From Rhinatrema bivittatum (taxonomy: Eukaryota > Chordata > Amphibia > Gymnophiona > Rhinatrematidae), in the NCBI RefSeq assembly GCF_901001135.1, contig NC_042617.1:32295793-32359792 (forward strand): a DNA stretch of 64,000 nt, read 5' to 3'. Position numbers and translations under genes: made by a program. The notes under the pieces were generated by a model that saw only the letters and a program-made list of their open reading frames with translations, searched no databases and was not told the origin of the DNA. Each line of letters starts with the position of its first letter. Position 1 is the first letter of the stretch. Shown in pieces: positions 23,742 to 34,345 of this stretch.

Positions 23742-26499
23742 TGAAACCCTCGGCCCAGTGTGCTGTGGCAATCAAAAAAGCAAACAATGTTAGGAATTAT
23801 TAGGAAGGGAATGGAAAATAAAAATGATTGTCGTCAATGCCTCAGTTGCTCCATGGTGAGACTGCACCTTGAATACTGTGTGCAATTTGGTCACTGCATC
23901 TCAAAAAGGATATAGCTGCACTGGAAAAAGTGCAGAACAGGGCAACCAAAATGTCAAGGGGCATGGAACGGCTTACCTGTGAAGGCAGGCTAAAGTTAAG
24001 GCTGTTCAGTTTGGAGAAGAGATGACTGAGGGGGGGATATGAAGTCTACAAAATCCTGAAAGGACTTGAACAAGGTAATGGAAGTCTGTTATTTACTCTC
24101 AGATAATAGAAGGAGCAGGGGGCAGTCCATGAAGTTAGAAAGTAGCTCAATTGAAACAAATCTAAGAAAATTCATACTGTACATTGTTAAGCTCTGGAAT
24201 TCATTGCCAGAGGACATGGTCACAGCAGTTAGTGTAACTGGGTTTAAAAAAGGTTTGGATAAGTTCTTAGAAGAAAAATCCATAAACTGCTATTATGGTA
24301 ATAAAACACAATCTACTATTGCTTATTAATCTAGTGTTTGGGTACTTGAGACTTGGAATAGCTAATGTTGGAAACAGGATACGGGGCTTGGACCCTTGGT
24401 CTGAATTAATTCAGTATCTCTTGTGTTCTAATTTATCCCTGAGAGGGCAAGGACCCTGCTCCTCAACCCAGGCCTGGAATATCTCCAGCTAACAAAGATA
24501 GAAATCTCTGTGGCCTGGAGCAGGAAATCACTGCAGAACCACCACTACACTTCAGCAACCGAACCCTCTCAAGGGCCAAACCATAAGGCAAAATCAAGTG
24601 GAAGGGTCCCTGGAGCAAGCAATCTGTGTTGAATGACAGGCTAAGAACTGCCCACCAGCAGCCTCTGTAGATCAAATATAGCCTCCAGAGCCAGATATCA
24701 GAAATGCTATGCAGACCACAATAGTCATTTTGTGAAATATGCTGTCTATGTTCCTGGCAGGAAGGCTTAAGATCACCCTAACTGCAGCCACACAGGGCAC
24801 TTTTGAACCACTGACTGAAGATTTGTGGTACCTTCGCAAGATGAGATGACCACAATGCACCAACATGAGTAGAAAGGCTTGTTTCACCTAAATGAACGAT
24901 GTAGACTGTCTATGCATGGTCTGACCGTATTGTGACCAGACAAGCTTCCAGTCACTCGGTGAAGCACAAACATGCCAATCTCAGGTTTGCATCTCATGAG
25001 AACCTTGCAGTTTTAGCATCTCCAGGGAAATCCTCTCCGAGATGATCTGCCTGTAGTCATCATTGCAACTGGACCCTCACTGGCAGGAGCAAGTGAAACC
25101 ACACTAATGCACTCCAGCAACCAGATGCCACCTGGAGAACATACACCCAAGAGGCTACAAATGTACCTACTGACCAGGGACAAATGTCCGAAGTGGCTGC
25201 CATTGACCCCAGAAACTGAACAAACTCCCGACATGCTCCAGACCAGCCGCATGCCAAAATACTCTAGTGTCTGAGACTATACATCTAGATGTGCCTCCTT
25301 TGTGCAGAGATGCCAGTACTACCACCACAACCTTGTAGAAAATTCATGTATGCAACCATCACCTTGAAGGACAATGCCTGAAAACTGACTTCTCAGAACA
25401 GCCAAGCTCAGGAAATGTTCCTGGCAAAAATCTAGACATGCCTCCTTCAAAAGTTTTCCTCTGAAAAGAGGAACAAAATGATTCAACTTCCTTAAGGACA
25501 GAAAATAGGGGATTGTGGCCCCCTTCAAGTAGTCTATCAGCACTGTTTGGAGGAGAGTTGCCTGGAGCCATTATAGAAGCATCCAGAGGAATTCTAGAGT
25601 GGAGCCATCCTTATGTTGAAGACCTAGGGGGCTGACTAATCTAGACCCACTTCTGAGCCAGCAGGTGGGTCTTTCAATCTTTGTTGACTATCAAGGAGCT
25701 CCAGTACCAAGGATGCTGCAGAAATAAAAACCCTAAAAGGGTAACCTTATGAGAGGGAACCTGGAGACTGTAGCCACAGCTGGCTTGTAACTGCAATCAT
25801 GGAAGCCACTTGTCTAGCAGTCATTCACACCATTGTCAGCCTGCATTGGCAAAGAATTAAGTTCTGAACTACCATCTGACCCTGTTCCTTGTTTGTCTCT
25901 AGAAACACCCAACTAGTCTGCACTACCAAGGAGCAACAGGATGCAATCTACAAACACATCACCATGACTGCAAGGCCTGCCTAAGGATATTTTTAAACCT
26001 ATCCTGAGCATTGTGTAGAGCACCCTTTTCGACCAAGGGGTACAATCCCACCAAAGCACACCCTCCAATGAAATTAAGTTCAGAGGTGCTTCGTTCAAGG
26101 ACACAACTGTGAACTTACACCCATGAGGGGAAAAATATATCTTGCATAGGTGACTGGTAAAAAGGTCCTCCTGCTGCACACTGGCAGTGTCACTCCCAAC
26201 CATACCAGACATCTCCAGAGTGACAGACCTGGAAGCTCAACTCTGAAAAGCTCTAATCAGAATGTAATGTGGTTCCAAATACAGAGGAATCTCCCCTTCA
26301 TCCAGAAGGGAGAAACTCAAATCCCTGGATGCATCTGATGTATCGTCAAGAACATACTTCTGAACATTAACAGGACCGCCTCACTGTGGCAAATGCATGC
26401 AGTGGCTGAAAAGTGAGAGCCCCGAGTCTCCACTGTGTGACCATGGAGCAAAAAAAGCTGAAGACACTGATGTTTATGGTTTGGGAAACTAAGTATGGG

Positions 26500-26600
26500 G
26501 GTAACATGGACAGCACAGCAGATACCACCATAAGCTTGCTGGGCACATTGGATGGACTATTTGTTTCTTTTCTGTCATTTCTATGTTTCTATGAAAGGGA
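26500..26600 (-). repeat. Copy of the 1985-2065 interspersed module
   Basis: On the plus strand this reads AAGCTTGCTGGGCACATTGG followed by a TCTGTCATTTCTATGTTTCTATG block. It is the decayed reverse complement of the module at 1985-2065 and a sibling of the one at 34260-34340. Family unknown to me. Confidence 0.5.
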
Positions 26601-26814
26601 GGATGGGTCCATCCTGGAGCCCATTAGCTCAAGACTAACACTGCCGGACTGACCCACAGGTAAGTCATCTGTCAGCACTGGTTGGACAAGGGGGATGGCT
26701 CCAATGCCCTTATATGGCAAGCCACCTAAACAATTACAGCATTCACACAGTGCAAACTGTCTTCATTAGAGCAGGTTCCCTTGAAGGTGTCTGTGAAAAC
26801 TGCTTGTCTGGAAA

Positions 26815-26900
26815 GGACCCCCAGTGGGGCTCAAACCAGCATCGGCTGCAAGGTCTAGAATTGGAATTTTAACCTCTAGGCCAGCCTAGCTAGATGCTCA
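26815..26900 (-). repeat. tRNA-related SINE head
   Basis: On the minus strand an A-box, TGGCCTAGAGG (26873-26883), and a B-box-like GGTTTGAGCCC (26827-26837) occur at a spacing of about 35 bases. This is the layout of an RNA polymerase III internal promoter in a tRNA-derived SINE. It does not form a credible functional tRNA. No SINE body or tail is clear. It lies inside DIRS copy C. Confidence 0.45.
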
Positions 26901-27939
26901 AACCTCTCTCTCTGGCACCATAACTGTTCCAGAAGGACATAGGCCATTGCATGCCTGCAGAGGGCCATGGTTCCATATAGTAAGCTATCAGAAAGCATGC
27001 ACCATGGTGCAGTATGCCCAGACACCATGTGCTCAAACATTAAATGCCCAGACAGCATGTGCCAGTAGTAAGCATTCAGTGTGCACTCATACCATACCCC
27101 CTGCTCTATATAGGCTGCAGTCTTACATGCACACCTGTGTGGCACAGACTGGGAAAACCATGCTGCTGTGGCCCTCCACATGGCTGAAGGAAAAAAAAGC
27201 CTTACAAGCTGGTCCTAGCCAAAGGCTGCTCAATCTGTTGAACTTGTGCCACCTGCTCTACACTAAACAGAGGAAAATCAAAAGGGAAGGGACACAACTT
27301 ATCAAGGGAAGGAGATCTGGTAAGAAAGGGAAAAAAACCCTCCGTAAACATTTTCATATACCTGAGCTCAGGCCTCTTGGCTGAGAACACCAACAGATCT
27401 CCAGCTACCAAGGGGTGGGGGTCAGAGGGCATGAGCTGTCCCCGCCGAGCCAACTGCTTTTTTTTTTTAGGTCCATGCCTTAGGCAAGCTCCTGGACTGA
27501 CAACGCTCAACTGAGGGAGGGACCTACTGGTGTCAACTCAAGAGCTCACATGGTGCTTGAAAATTCTTCTTTTCCTTTTATTAATTTTTTTTGCTACAGG
27601 CAAGAAATGCATGTCCACCATCTGCTGGAGATGGAGAATACTGGCAGGCTGATGTTGGGGCAGGGCTGAGTGTCCATAACCCAACTGTGTGGATTGACCT
27701 GCCTGAGTGCAGAGGAAGGCTATTTTCTCCATCCTGTCTCTATGGGGAAACACTTAAGACAGGACCTTAATGTAGTATTATATGGCACTGGAAAGAACCA
27801 GTAGCCCCTTTTCCTCCACCCTCAATGTGAGGTCAGCAGTAGGCTGGACCTTTTGCTAGTTGCACTTAAGTTTACTTCCTCTGCTTCACTTACTACCATG
27901 GGCCAAGTCCTCATTCTCCTCCCACTCCCCCCGTCCTCA

Positions 27940-28115
27940 CTATGTCTCAAACATTATGGCAGGAGACCATATGGCCCATCTAGTTTATCTAGCCCTTACA
28001 ATTCCCATCACTCCCTCAGAGATCCCCTGCATACTGTTTTGTCTCCACTGGGAGGTTGTTCTATGCACCCACTACTCTCAAACTCACTTCCCCCAATCCT
28101 CATCCTTTACCAGCA
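27940..28115 (-). mobile_element. Fragment of a LINE-derived interspersed repeat
   Basis: The plus strand reads ATTATGGCAGGAGACCATAT, GGCCCATCTAG, then CTGGGAGGTTGTTCTATGCA followed by CCCACTACTCTC. The latter resembles the reverse complement of the WNALPE-type C-terminal coding end of CR1-like LINEs, as at 2660-2690 (CTGGAAGGGCATTCCAGGCA). It is weakly preserved. Confidence 0.45.
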
Positions 28116-28559
28116 TGCTTGAATCCTCTCCCAGATTTCAGCTAGCCAGCCCTTCCTCCACCTTGCCATCTGCTGCCACTGCAGTACCAACTCACAACTG
28201 GCTCTGAGCTTATGCTGCACAGTACAGACATATTAGTCTCAACACTTAAGAGTTCCTGCATCATGTGGCTGCGATTGCAAGAGCACCCTGGTTTCAGCAG
28301 CTTAAAAACAAACCAAACAAAAACCCCACATAAAACCCACCTCTACACCACATACTGGGCCAGAAAACCCAGGCACCATGGGATCTGGAATTTGTTGAAG
28401 CCGTTCTACCTAATTTCCAATATAGCAGCAAGTGTGCACCCTCAATCACCCCTCAAAAAGGTGGCCCTGAATTAATTTTCTGACACTCAAAATTAAAAGC
28501 TATATAGGAGTTGTGCACATTTTGAGCTATTGTCAACTGTACTCAACCATAAACGCTTA

Positions 28560-29294
28560 GTCCTGGGGGAATTCTGTGCACAAAAAAAAAACCAACTTAA
28601 TTCTGCAAACTTTATATTGGTCAAAACAATTTACATGAGTAAATAATTACATTTTAAATACCAAAATTACATAAAGATGCAGAATTTTAAATATTGAGCA
28701 GAATTTCCCTAGAAATTTACTGTAAGTGTCCCTTCCACTCACTCTCCCTACTCCCCTGGCCACTTTGCCCTCTCAGGCCCCAACTCTTCCACCTGCCAGT
28801 ATCTCTCCCCTCCAATCTATCTCCACTCCCAGCGTTTCACCCCATTCTCAGTACTGCCCCTCCCTCTGTTGTGCATTTACACACACTCATACAGGGTCCC
28901 TCTCTTGCATACACACTACCTATGTGTCTCTTGCACTCCTTCACACAGGCTAGCACCTTGCATACACAATCCATTTTTCATACACTCCTTCACAGTCTCT
29001 TCATATAGGCTCCCACATTCAAACACTCCCCTGCTCTCATACCACTCCCACACATTCATGCTCACCAGGGTATTCATCTTTGCTGTGAGTGGAGTGCATC
29101 CTGAGGCACACGGGGGCCTTCATGTTTGCTGTGAATGGTATGCACGCTCTGTTTGCGGCACACAAGGGCCTTTCTTTGCCACAACCGGCATGCTCTGTCT
29201 GCAGCATGCCAGGGTCTCCTCTGCTGTTTTCTGTGGGGGGAGGAGGGAGGGAGGGAATTCTGGCCTCTGCAGTAGCACAGAATTCCCCCAGGAC
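28560..29294. mobile_element. Non-autonomous TA-flanked DNA transposon
   Basis: The ends are perfect 20-bp inverted repeats: GTCCTGGGGGAATTCTGTGC at 28560-28579 and its complement at 29275-29294. TA dinucleotides flank both sides (28558-28559 and 29295-29296), the target duplication expected of Tc1/mariner-type elements. The 735-bp interior is A+T-rich on the left and contains a CACA/CTCT-rich tract in the middle, with no transposase frame. The left end continues as an A-rich stretch with further AATTCTGCA motifs. The intact termini suggest the element could be relatively young. Confidence 0.85.
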
Positions 29295-29781
29295 TAGACA
29301 TCGAACTCACCTAAGTTTCTAGTTACCCCAAGCTAGGGACTGGATGAACACTTACCAGCAATTCCTTGGGACCCAGAGCTCCAGCGACACATTCATGCAG
29401 CAGTCAAGGGCAGAAAGCAGAGTCCAGTCTACACTAAGGCAAATGAGATTAGGTAAATAAATTTCTCCATTTTCTAGTGTGCAGACAGATGGGCTCAGGA
29501 CCAGTGGGATGTATCAAAGCTACTCCAACAAGGTGGGAGGCTGCTGATGGTCGAGTCAATACCACACGTGCAAAGACTGCATCCTCCCGGGCCTGCACAT
29601 CCCGATGATAAAACCTAGAAAAAAGGTTGTAAGGAGGACCACATTGCAGCTCGGCTGAAATTGACAGGAGACAGACTAACCACCGTCCATGACACTGTGA
29701 GCCCTAAAGCCCTAACTCGAGTAGACAACGGCTTCCCAGCATTCATATATGTGGCTGTGACTACCTCCTTAATCCAGAAAG

Positions 29782-30141
29782 CTACGGTAGCCCGCGAAGC
29801 AGGAGCGCTCTTACTTTTGCCATGGAGGACAAACAGGCGATCCGTCTTCCGGAAAAGACTGAGACCTCCTGATACTGCACAACAAGATGTTTAACATCCA
29901 AGGAGTACCAAAGATGAAACCCCTCCACATCCCTGACCTTATCCAAGTCAGAGACTACCTTGGGCAAGAAAGATGGAATATACAAGCCACCTGAAGGAAT
30001 GGCTCCAGGCGAGACCAGGCCTGCAGAACATATAGCCACCAGGAACACAGTCTTCAAAGTCAACAACCGTAAGGAAAGGCTATGCAGTGGTTGGAATATA
30101 GGGCCCACCAAAAAGACTAGCACCAAGTTTACACTCCACAA
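29782..30141 (-). pseudogene. DIRS tyrosine recombinase remnant (copy E)
   Basis: The 119-residue segment shows NLVLVFLVGPIFQPLHSLSL then LLTLKTVFLVAICSAG, which aligns with the DIRS recombinase segment of copy A (NLNIVLEQLMLFPFEPMDL, LTWKVVFLVAVTSARR). The catalytic arginine of the SARR block is not preserved. A PSFLPKVVSDLDK block follows. No His-x-x-Arg or tyrosine motif is recognisable in frame. Confidence 0.7.
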
Positions 30142-31215
30142 ATGAAACCAGTAACCTCAAGGGAGGCCTAAGGTGCTTTACTCCCTTAAAAAAAAAACCC
30201 CAAAAAACAGACTACATCAGGATGAGACCAGGAAACCACCATTCACCAGGCTTCTGAAACAAGCAAGTATTGCAGCCTGCATCTTCAAGGAACTAAGGAC
30301 CAAATCTTTACCATCCTGGAAACAAGATTCCAGAATGAGGGATCTTAACCAAATGACCCTACTCACACCAGGCCTCAAACTCTCCAAACCATAAGCCAAG
30401 GAAGTGGAGAATTTGCGAGCACAGAGTAAAGTGGCAATCACTGCAGAGGAATAACTATGCTTTAACAGGGGAGCCCTCTCAAGGGCCAAACTGTAAAACA
30501 AAATAGAGTTGAATCCTCTTGAAAAACCTGTCCCTGCTGAAGCAAATCTGTGTGGCAGAAGACAAGAGGGGCCTCCACCAGTTGTCGCAAATCTGCAAAC
30601 CATGGATCCCTGGCCCAGTTTGACACAGTACTAGCCCCCTTGGCCCTCCGATCTTGCAAATTTTATCCTGCCCAGCAAGGGTCATGGAGGAAAGGCATAA
30701 AGCAATCTTTCTTCCTATCAGATCTGTATAAGACCATCTATTACCAGAGACCACTGAGCTCTCCTGCGACTGCAGAAGCAAGGAACCTTCACATTTCAAG
30801 AAGTTGCCAGCGGGTCTAGGAATGAAAGGCCCCAGTGATCCACAATCAACTGACAACACTACCTGAGAAAATCTGTTTACATAGTCTTTTCCTGCAATGT
30901 AAGAGGGCGAGATCTGCAGATGACCTTCAGCCCATTCCATCAGCTGGTTTATTTCCTGTGACACTTGCTAGTGATTGATATAGGCCACCATCATGCAAAC
31001 TGCAGCCTGTGGCTGAACTGCAAGCATGCCAGCTGTACCACCCAGGCTGCCAGGTGATTGCTGTTCCAGTGGGACTCTGGCATTCCAGTGCCCCTGGGCT
31101 GTTAACTCTAGACAGTGAGCCCCACCCCCCATGGAGGCTCACATTTGTCATGAGTACTAACCAGGTCAGAGAGGATAAGGAAACTCCCTCTCTCAGATGA
31201 TCATCCTGCAACTGG

Positions 31216-32227
31216 AGGCAGGAGCTGATTTCCATCGGCAAGTGGAGTCAAGCCGCATAATCCTCGCAACCGTCTTAAGTCTCCTTGCAAGTTTAAACCT
31301 AATACTAAACTCAGTTAAGACTGAACTCCTCCTCATGTCCCCTGAAAACAGTAACACCATACAAAGTTTGTCTAATATATTAGTCACCCAAGCAAGAGAC
31401 CTAGGAGTATTAATTGACAACCGCCTCAACTTAAAATCTTTCAACCACACTACCAAGGACTGCTTTTACAAACTGCAGGTACTGAAAAGAATTAAGCCAC
31501 TCCTTTCACTTCTGTCCTCCAAGCTGTAATTTTCTCCAAGATAGACTATTGTAACTATCTTGCTAGGTCTCCCTTACGCCATCAAGCTTCTTCAGATGCT
31601 CCAAAACACGGACAGCCAGAATCCTGACAAACACTAGAAGAGACCACATCTCTCCCATCCTAAAGAATTTGTACTGGCTGCCAATACATTTCAGAATTCT
31701 TCACAAGTCCACCACTCACAAATCCATCCATAACCAAGCCCTTCTTAATCTTCAAATCCCACTCAGACCACATACCTCATCCAGACCTATCAGAGAAGCT
31801 TACAGGGGATCACTGCATGTCCCCCCAAACTAAATCTACACATCTAGCATTCAGAGACTGGACCTTCTCTACAGCAGGACCATCTATATGGAATGCCATT
31901 CCCCCTGATCTCAGACAGGAACCATGCTAACATTTAGAAAGAGGCTTAAGACTTGGTTGTTTAAACAAGCCTTTCCCGAACCTAACAAGCACCACAACAA
32001 CTATTGAGATCCTCAGCACTATGTAAATATTTGCTCATCCTACTGTTAAGTTACTCTAGCTTTGTCTTCTTCCCCCAGTTCTAGCACCCTTGTTTGTTTT
32101 ATTATAACTTTTTTGCTCCTCTTCACTTGTTAAATGTTCAAGCCACTTTACACCCCTTGTTAACTGTAAACCAGCATGATGTGATTGTATCATGAATGCC
32201 GGTATAGAAAAGCTCTAAATAAATAAT
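31216..32227 (+). mobile_element. L2-type LINE, 3' half, inserted in DIRS copy E
   Basis: The open segment to 31529 reads LNLILNSVKTELLLMSPENS and ARDLGVLIDNRLNLKSFNHT, the reverse transcriptase thumb region of an L2-clade LINE just after the catalytic box. Further 3', in shifted frames, lie a RDHISPILKNLYWLP-like block near 31640-31685 and a C-terminal AFPEP-type end near 31970. The 3' tail is GTAAACCAGCATGATGTGAT, then GCCGGTATAGAAAAGC and a CTAAATAAATAAT end. RNase H of DIRS lies left and DIRS reverse transcriptase right, so the insertion is nested. Confidence 0.8.
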
Positions 32228-32499
32228 CCTGAGACTGTGGGTTCCAACGAGAGTGCTGAAGAGGACATATGCACCCAGCACCACTTCCGGGGTAGTTGCT
32301 ATCAAGCCACACCGTAAGGCATATGGTGTTCAACTGATGCACTTGAGACAATCTCTGATCTGAACTTCCAGTAGAAAAAAAAACTGTCCTTTCCCATGTC
32401 AAACCTGAACCCCACCAACTCCCAACAACTGGGATGTTGGAAGATTGCTCTTTGTCAGGTTCACCTCCCAACGGAGCTCCTGCAATAAGGAGATCACAT

Positions 32500-32910
32500 T
32501 GTGTCACTAGGTGGCCCTCTTAGAGACCTGGTTCCAATCAGTCGTCCAAATATAGGTGCACCCGGATTCCTTCTTTCTGCAAGGCTGCCACTACCATCAT
32601 AATCTTGGAAAATGTTCTGGGAGCAGTGGCTAGACCAAAAGGCAGCATACAAAACTAATAGTGGTACCCTAACACCACAAAGCATAGAAAGTATTGGTGT
32701 TCCAATCAGATGGGAATATGAAGATAAGCCTCTGACAGATCCAAGGTCAGAAATTCATGACTAACGCCATTACCGAACATAAGCTTTCCATTCAAAAATG
32801 AGTGACCTTCAAGTGACTGTTGACCCTCTTGAGATCCAAGATGGGATGAAAGGCGCCCTCCATCTTGGGCACAACAAAATAAAATGGCATATCACCCCAT
32901 ACTTTGAGAC
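32500..32910 (-). pseudogene. DIRS reverse transcriptase (copy E)
   Basis: Minus-strand frames give YFVVPKMEGAFHPILDLKRV near 32815-32880, the first DIRS RT block, then LKVTHF. The palm block PFGLATAPRTFSKIMMVVAA lies near 32575-32640, and the catalytic box YLDD, followed by a stop in place of Trp and LEPG, near 32525-32550. The order matches copy A. Stops and frameshifts inactivate it. Confidence 0.75.
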
Positions 32911-33224
32911 ATGGGCACCGGAATCACAGCCCTCAGACTAAGGGGCAATTGAAGTGTGAACTCCACTGCCTGCTTCTTCTGCAGGGAGTGGCAAGGGTAC
33001 TCCATGAACATGTCCCAAAGACTGCAAAATTCCATTGCATACCCACTGGTCTGACATGATCTTGACCCACCTCTAATGGAAGACATCCCCCTATTTCCTG
33101 TTCCAGAAGGTGGGTTGGCAAACCTTCACTGGGAAGCTTGGAAAGGTCCACCACCCAAGTCTGCTACTCTTGGGCTGTTGGGGACGAAAGGACAGACCTA
33201 CCAAAAGGCTGAATGAGACCCCAG

Positions 33225-33480
33225 CGATCAACAATGTGTCTTAATAGCACCCATTCTCAAAACCAGGGCTCAAAACCTGGCTCTTTACATTATCGTATCC
33301 AGATGTTGACCAATCTTAGCTTGCACTCCAATCCCTTACCCTACTCACTCTCCCCTCCTCCAATCTGCCTCTCCTCTTTCTCCCCTTTTCTTCCCCCCAA
33401 GCAAAGACTCCTAAATACAGTGTTATAAGTTCCCTCCTCCACCCTAATCTTATCCTACCTCCCTCCCCAAACAATTGATG
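33225..33480 (+). mobile_element. Possible L2-type 3' fragment
   Basis: A plus-strand stretch reads LKTWLFTLSYPD in one frame, resembling the usual LKTWLF end of L2 ORF2, followed by pyrimidine-rich DNA like an L2 3' UTR. There is no clear tail. It lies between DIRS reverse transcriptase and gag remnants. The assignment is tentative. Confidence 0.35.
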
Positions 33481-33721
33481 TTCCAGAGAGACCTCTGTCC
33501 ACTACCTGAGCCCCTTCTGGTCTGTCTAGGGCAAAAGGACTGAGACCTACCAAAAAGTGGAGTCCTCTTAAAGGTCACCATCTATAAGGTCTAAAATGCT
33601 TGGATCCCCAGCAAAATCTCATGCTAAAGGAGTGTGGGTCTGCTTATCCTTCAGTGATTTGCCCCACTTACTGGCCAGTTTCTCAAACTTGCTCCCAAGA
33701 GCAAGCCTTTAAAGGGCAATT

Positions 33722-34162
33722 TCATGAGGTTAGCCTTGGAGGTCGCAACTGATGTCTGGCCACTATTACCAAAGCCACCCCTCTGGCTGAGATGTGGACC
33801 AAATTGCAGCCTGCATTTGCTAAGGTGGTGGCCAATGGCACCATAACTGCCCTGGAATTCACCTCAGACTCAACCTCCTGAGAGAGAAGTAAACAAGAGT
33901 GAGCCACCAGGGAACAAGAAGCTATCTGCAAAATCATTACCACTGCTTCAAATGCCTGCTTAAGGATAGGAGGATTAAAATAGTGTACATCCTTCAAGGC
34001 CGCTCCTCCCTCTACAGGGATAGTTGTCCACTTGGAGACTGAACATACAAGTGCATCCACTGTCAGAAAACATGATTGCTCTCTTACCACCAGGTCCAAA
34101 GCGAACATAGCTTGCTTATTGTGGCAGTTACTACCCCTAACTAATTCAGCTAGATATTTCAC
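33722..34162 (-). pseudogene. DIRS gag segment (copy E)
   Basis: A 146-residue open stretch with PPILKQAFEAVVMILQIASC then SLVAHSCLLLSQEVESE and SRAVMVPLATTLANAGCNLV. I read it as the alanine- and leucine-rich core of the DIRS gag protein, helical in character and lying between reverse transcriptase and the 5' end as expected. It is the longest unbroken piece of gag in the four copies. No zinc-binding motif is in this segment. Confidence 0.6.
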
Positions 34163-34199
34163 TTAGATGCAGTTCCAGCACTGCTCTCTACATTAATGG

Positions 34200-34345
34200 T
34201 GGGGGTGGAAGGGAAATAGAACCAAAAGGTTGCTGAGAGCCAAGAGAAACAGATAAGTATGAGAAGAAAAAAGTGTGAAGCTTGCTGGGCAGACTGGATG
34301 GGCCATTTGGTCTTCTTCTGCCGTCATTTCTATATAAACCTGACC
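34200..34345 (-). repeat. Copy of the 1985-2065 interspersed module
   Basis: On the plus strand it reads AAGCTTGCTGGGCAGACTGG followed by ATGGGCCATTTGG and TGCCGTCATTTCTATATA. This is the reverse complement of the module at 1985-2065. It interrupts DIRS copy E gag. Confidence 0.6.

Larger units (their letters stand above)
21956..24425 (+). mobile_element. CR1-type LINE nested in DIRS copy C
   Basis: The plus strand carries CR1 ORF1 remains (21960-22700), then ORF2 remains beginning at 22770 with WKMANVTPIF and a NYRP-like block. Later come FADD-like wording near 23480, DKCKVMHIGKNN near 23600, and the C-terminal end KLWNSLPEDMV...FLEEKSINCY at 24180-24296. The CR1 3' UTR follows to about 24425. 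Most of ORF2 between ORF1 and the NYRP block is missing, an internal deletion that removes the endonuclease. Two small insertions lie inside. DIRS copy C flanks it on both sides. Confidence 0.8.
24426..27760 (-). mobile_element. DIRS-type retrotransposon, copy C, 5' part
   Basis: The minus-strand DIRS resumes after the CR1. RNase H remains lie at about 24450-25000. The LGCMFSRWHLVAGVH block near 25090-25150 corresponds to the post-catalytic LG.MAS motif of other copies. KVVVVLASLHKGG near 25310-25340 is the reverse transcriptase just before the YLDD position. The gag part (25.6-27.4 kb) is recognised by shared low-complexity wording such as ATGCCCAGACA..ATGTGC near 27010-27060. The 5' terminal segment ends near 27760 with CCACCATCTGCTGGAGATGG, also present at the end of copy E (35920). 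It is very decayed. Confidence 0.65.

Noticed and set aside
26827..26883. A genuine tRNA gene
   Set aside because: A- and B-box wording is present, but acceptor and anticodon stems do not pair convincingly. It is treated as a SINE head.
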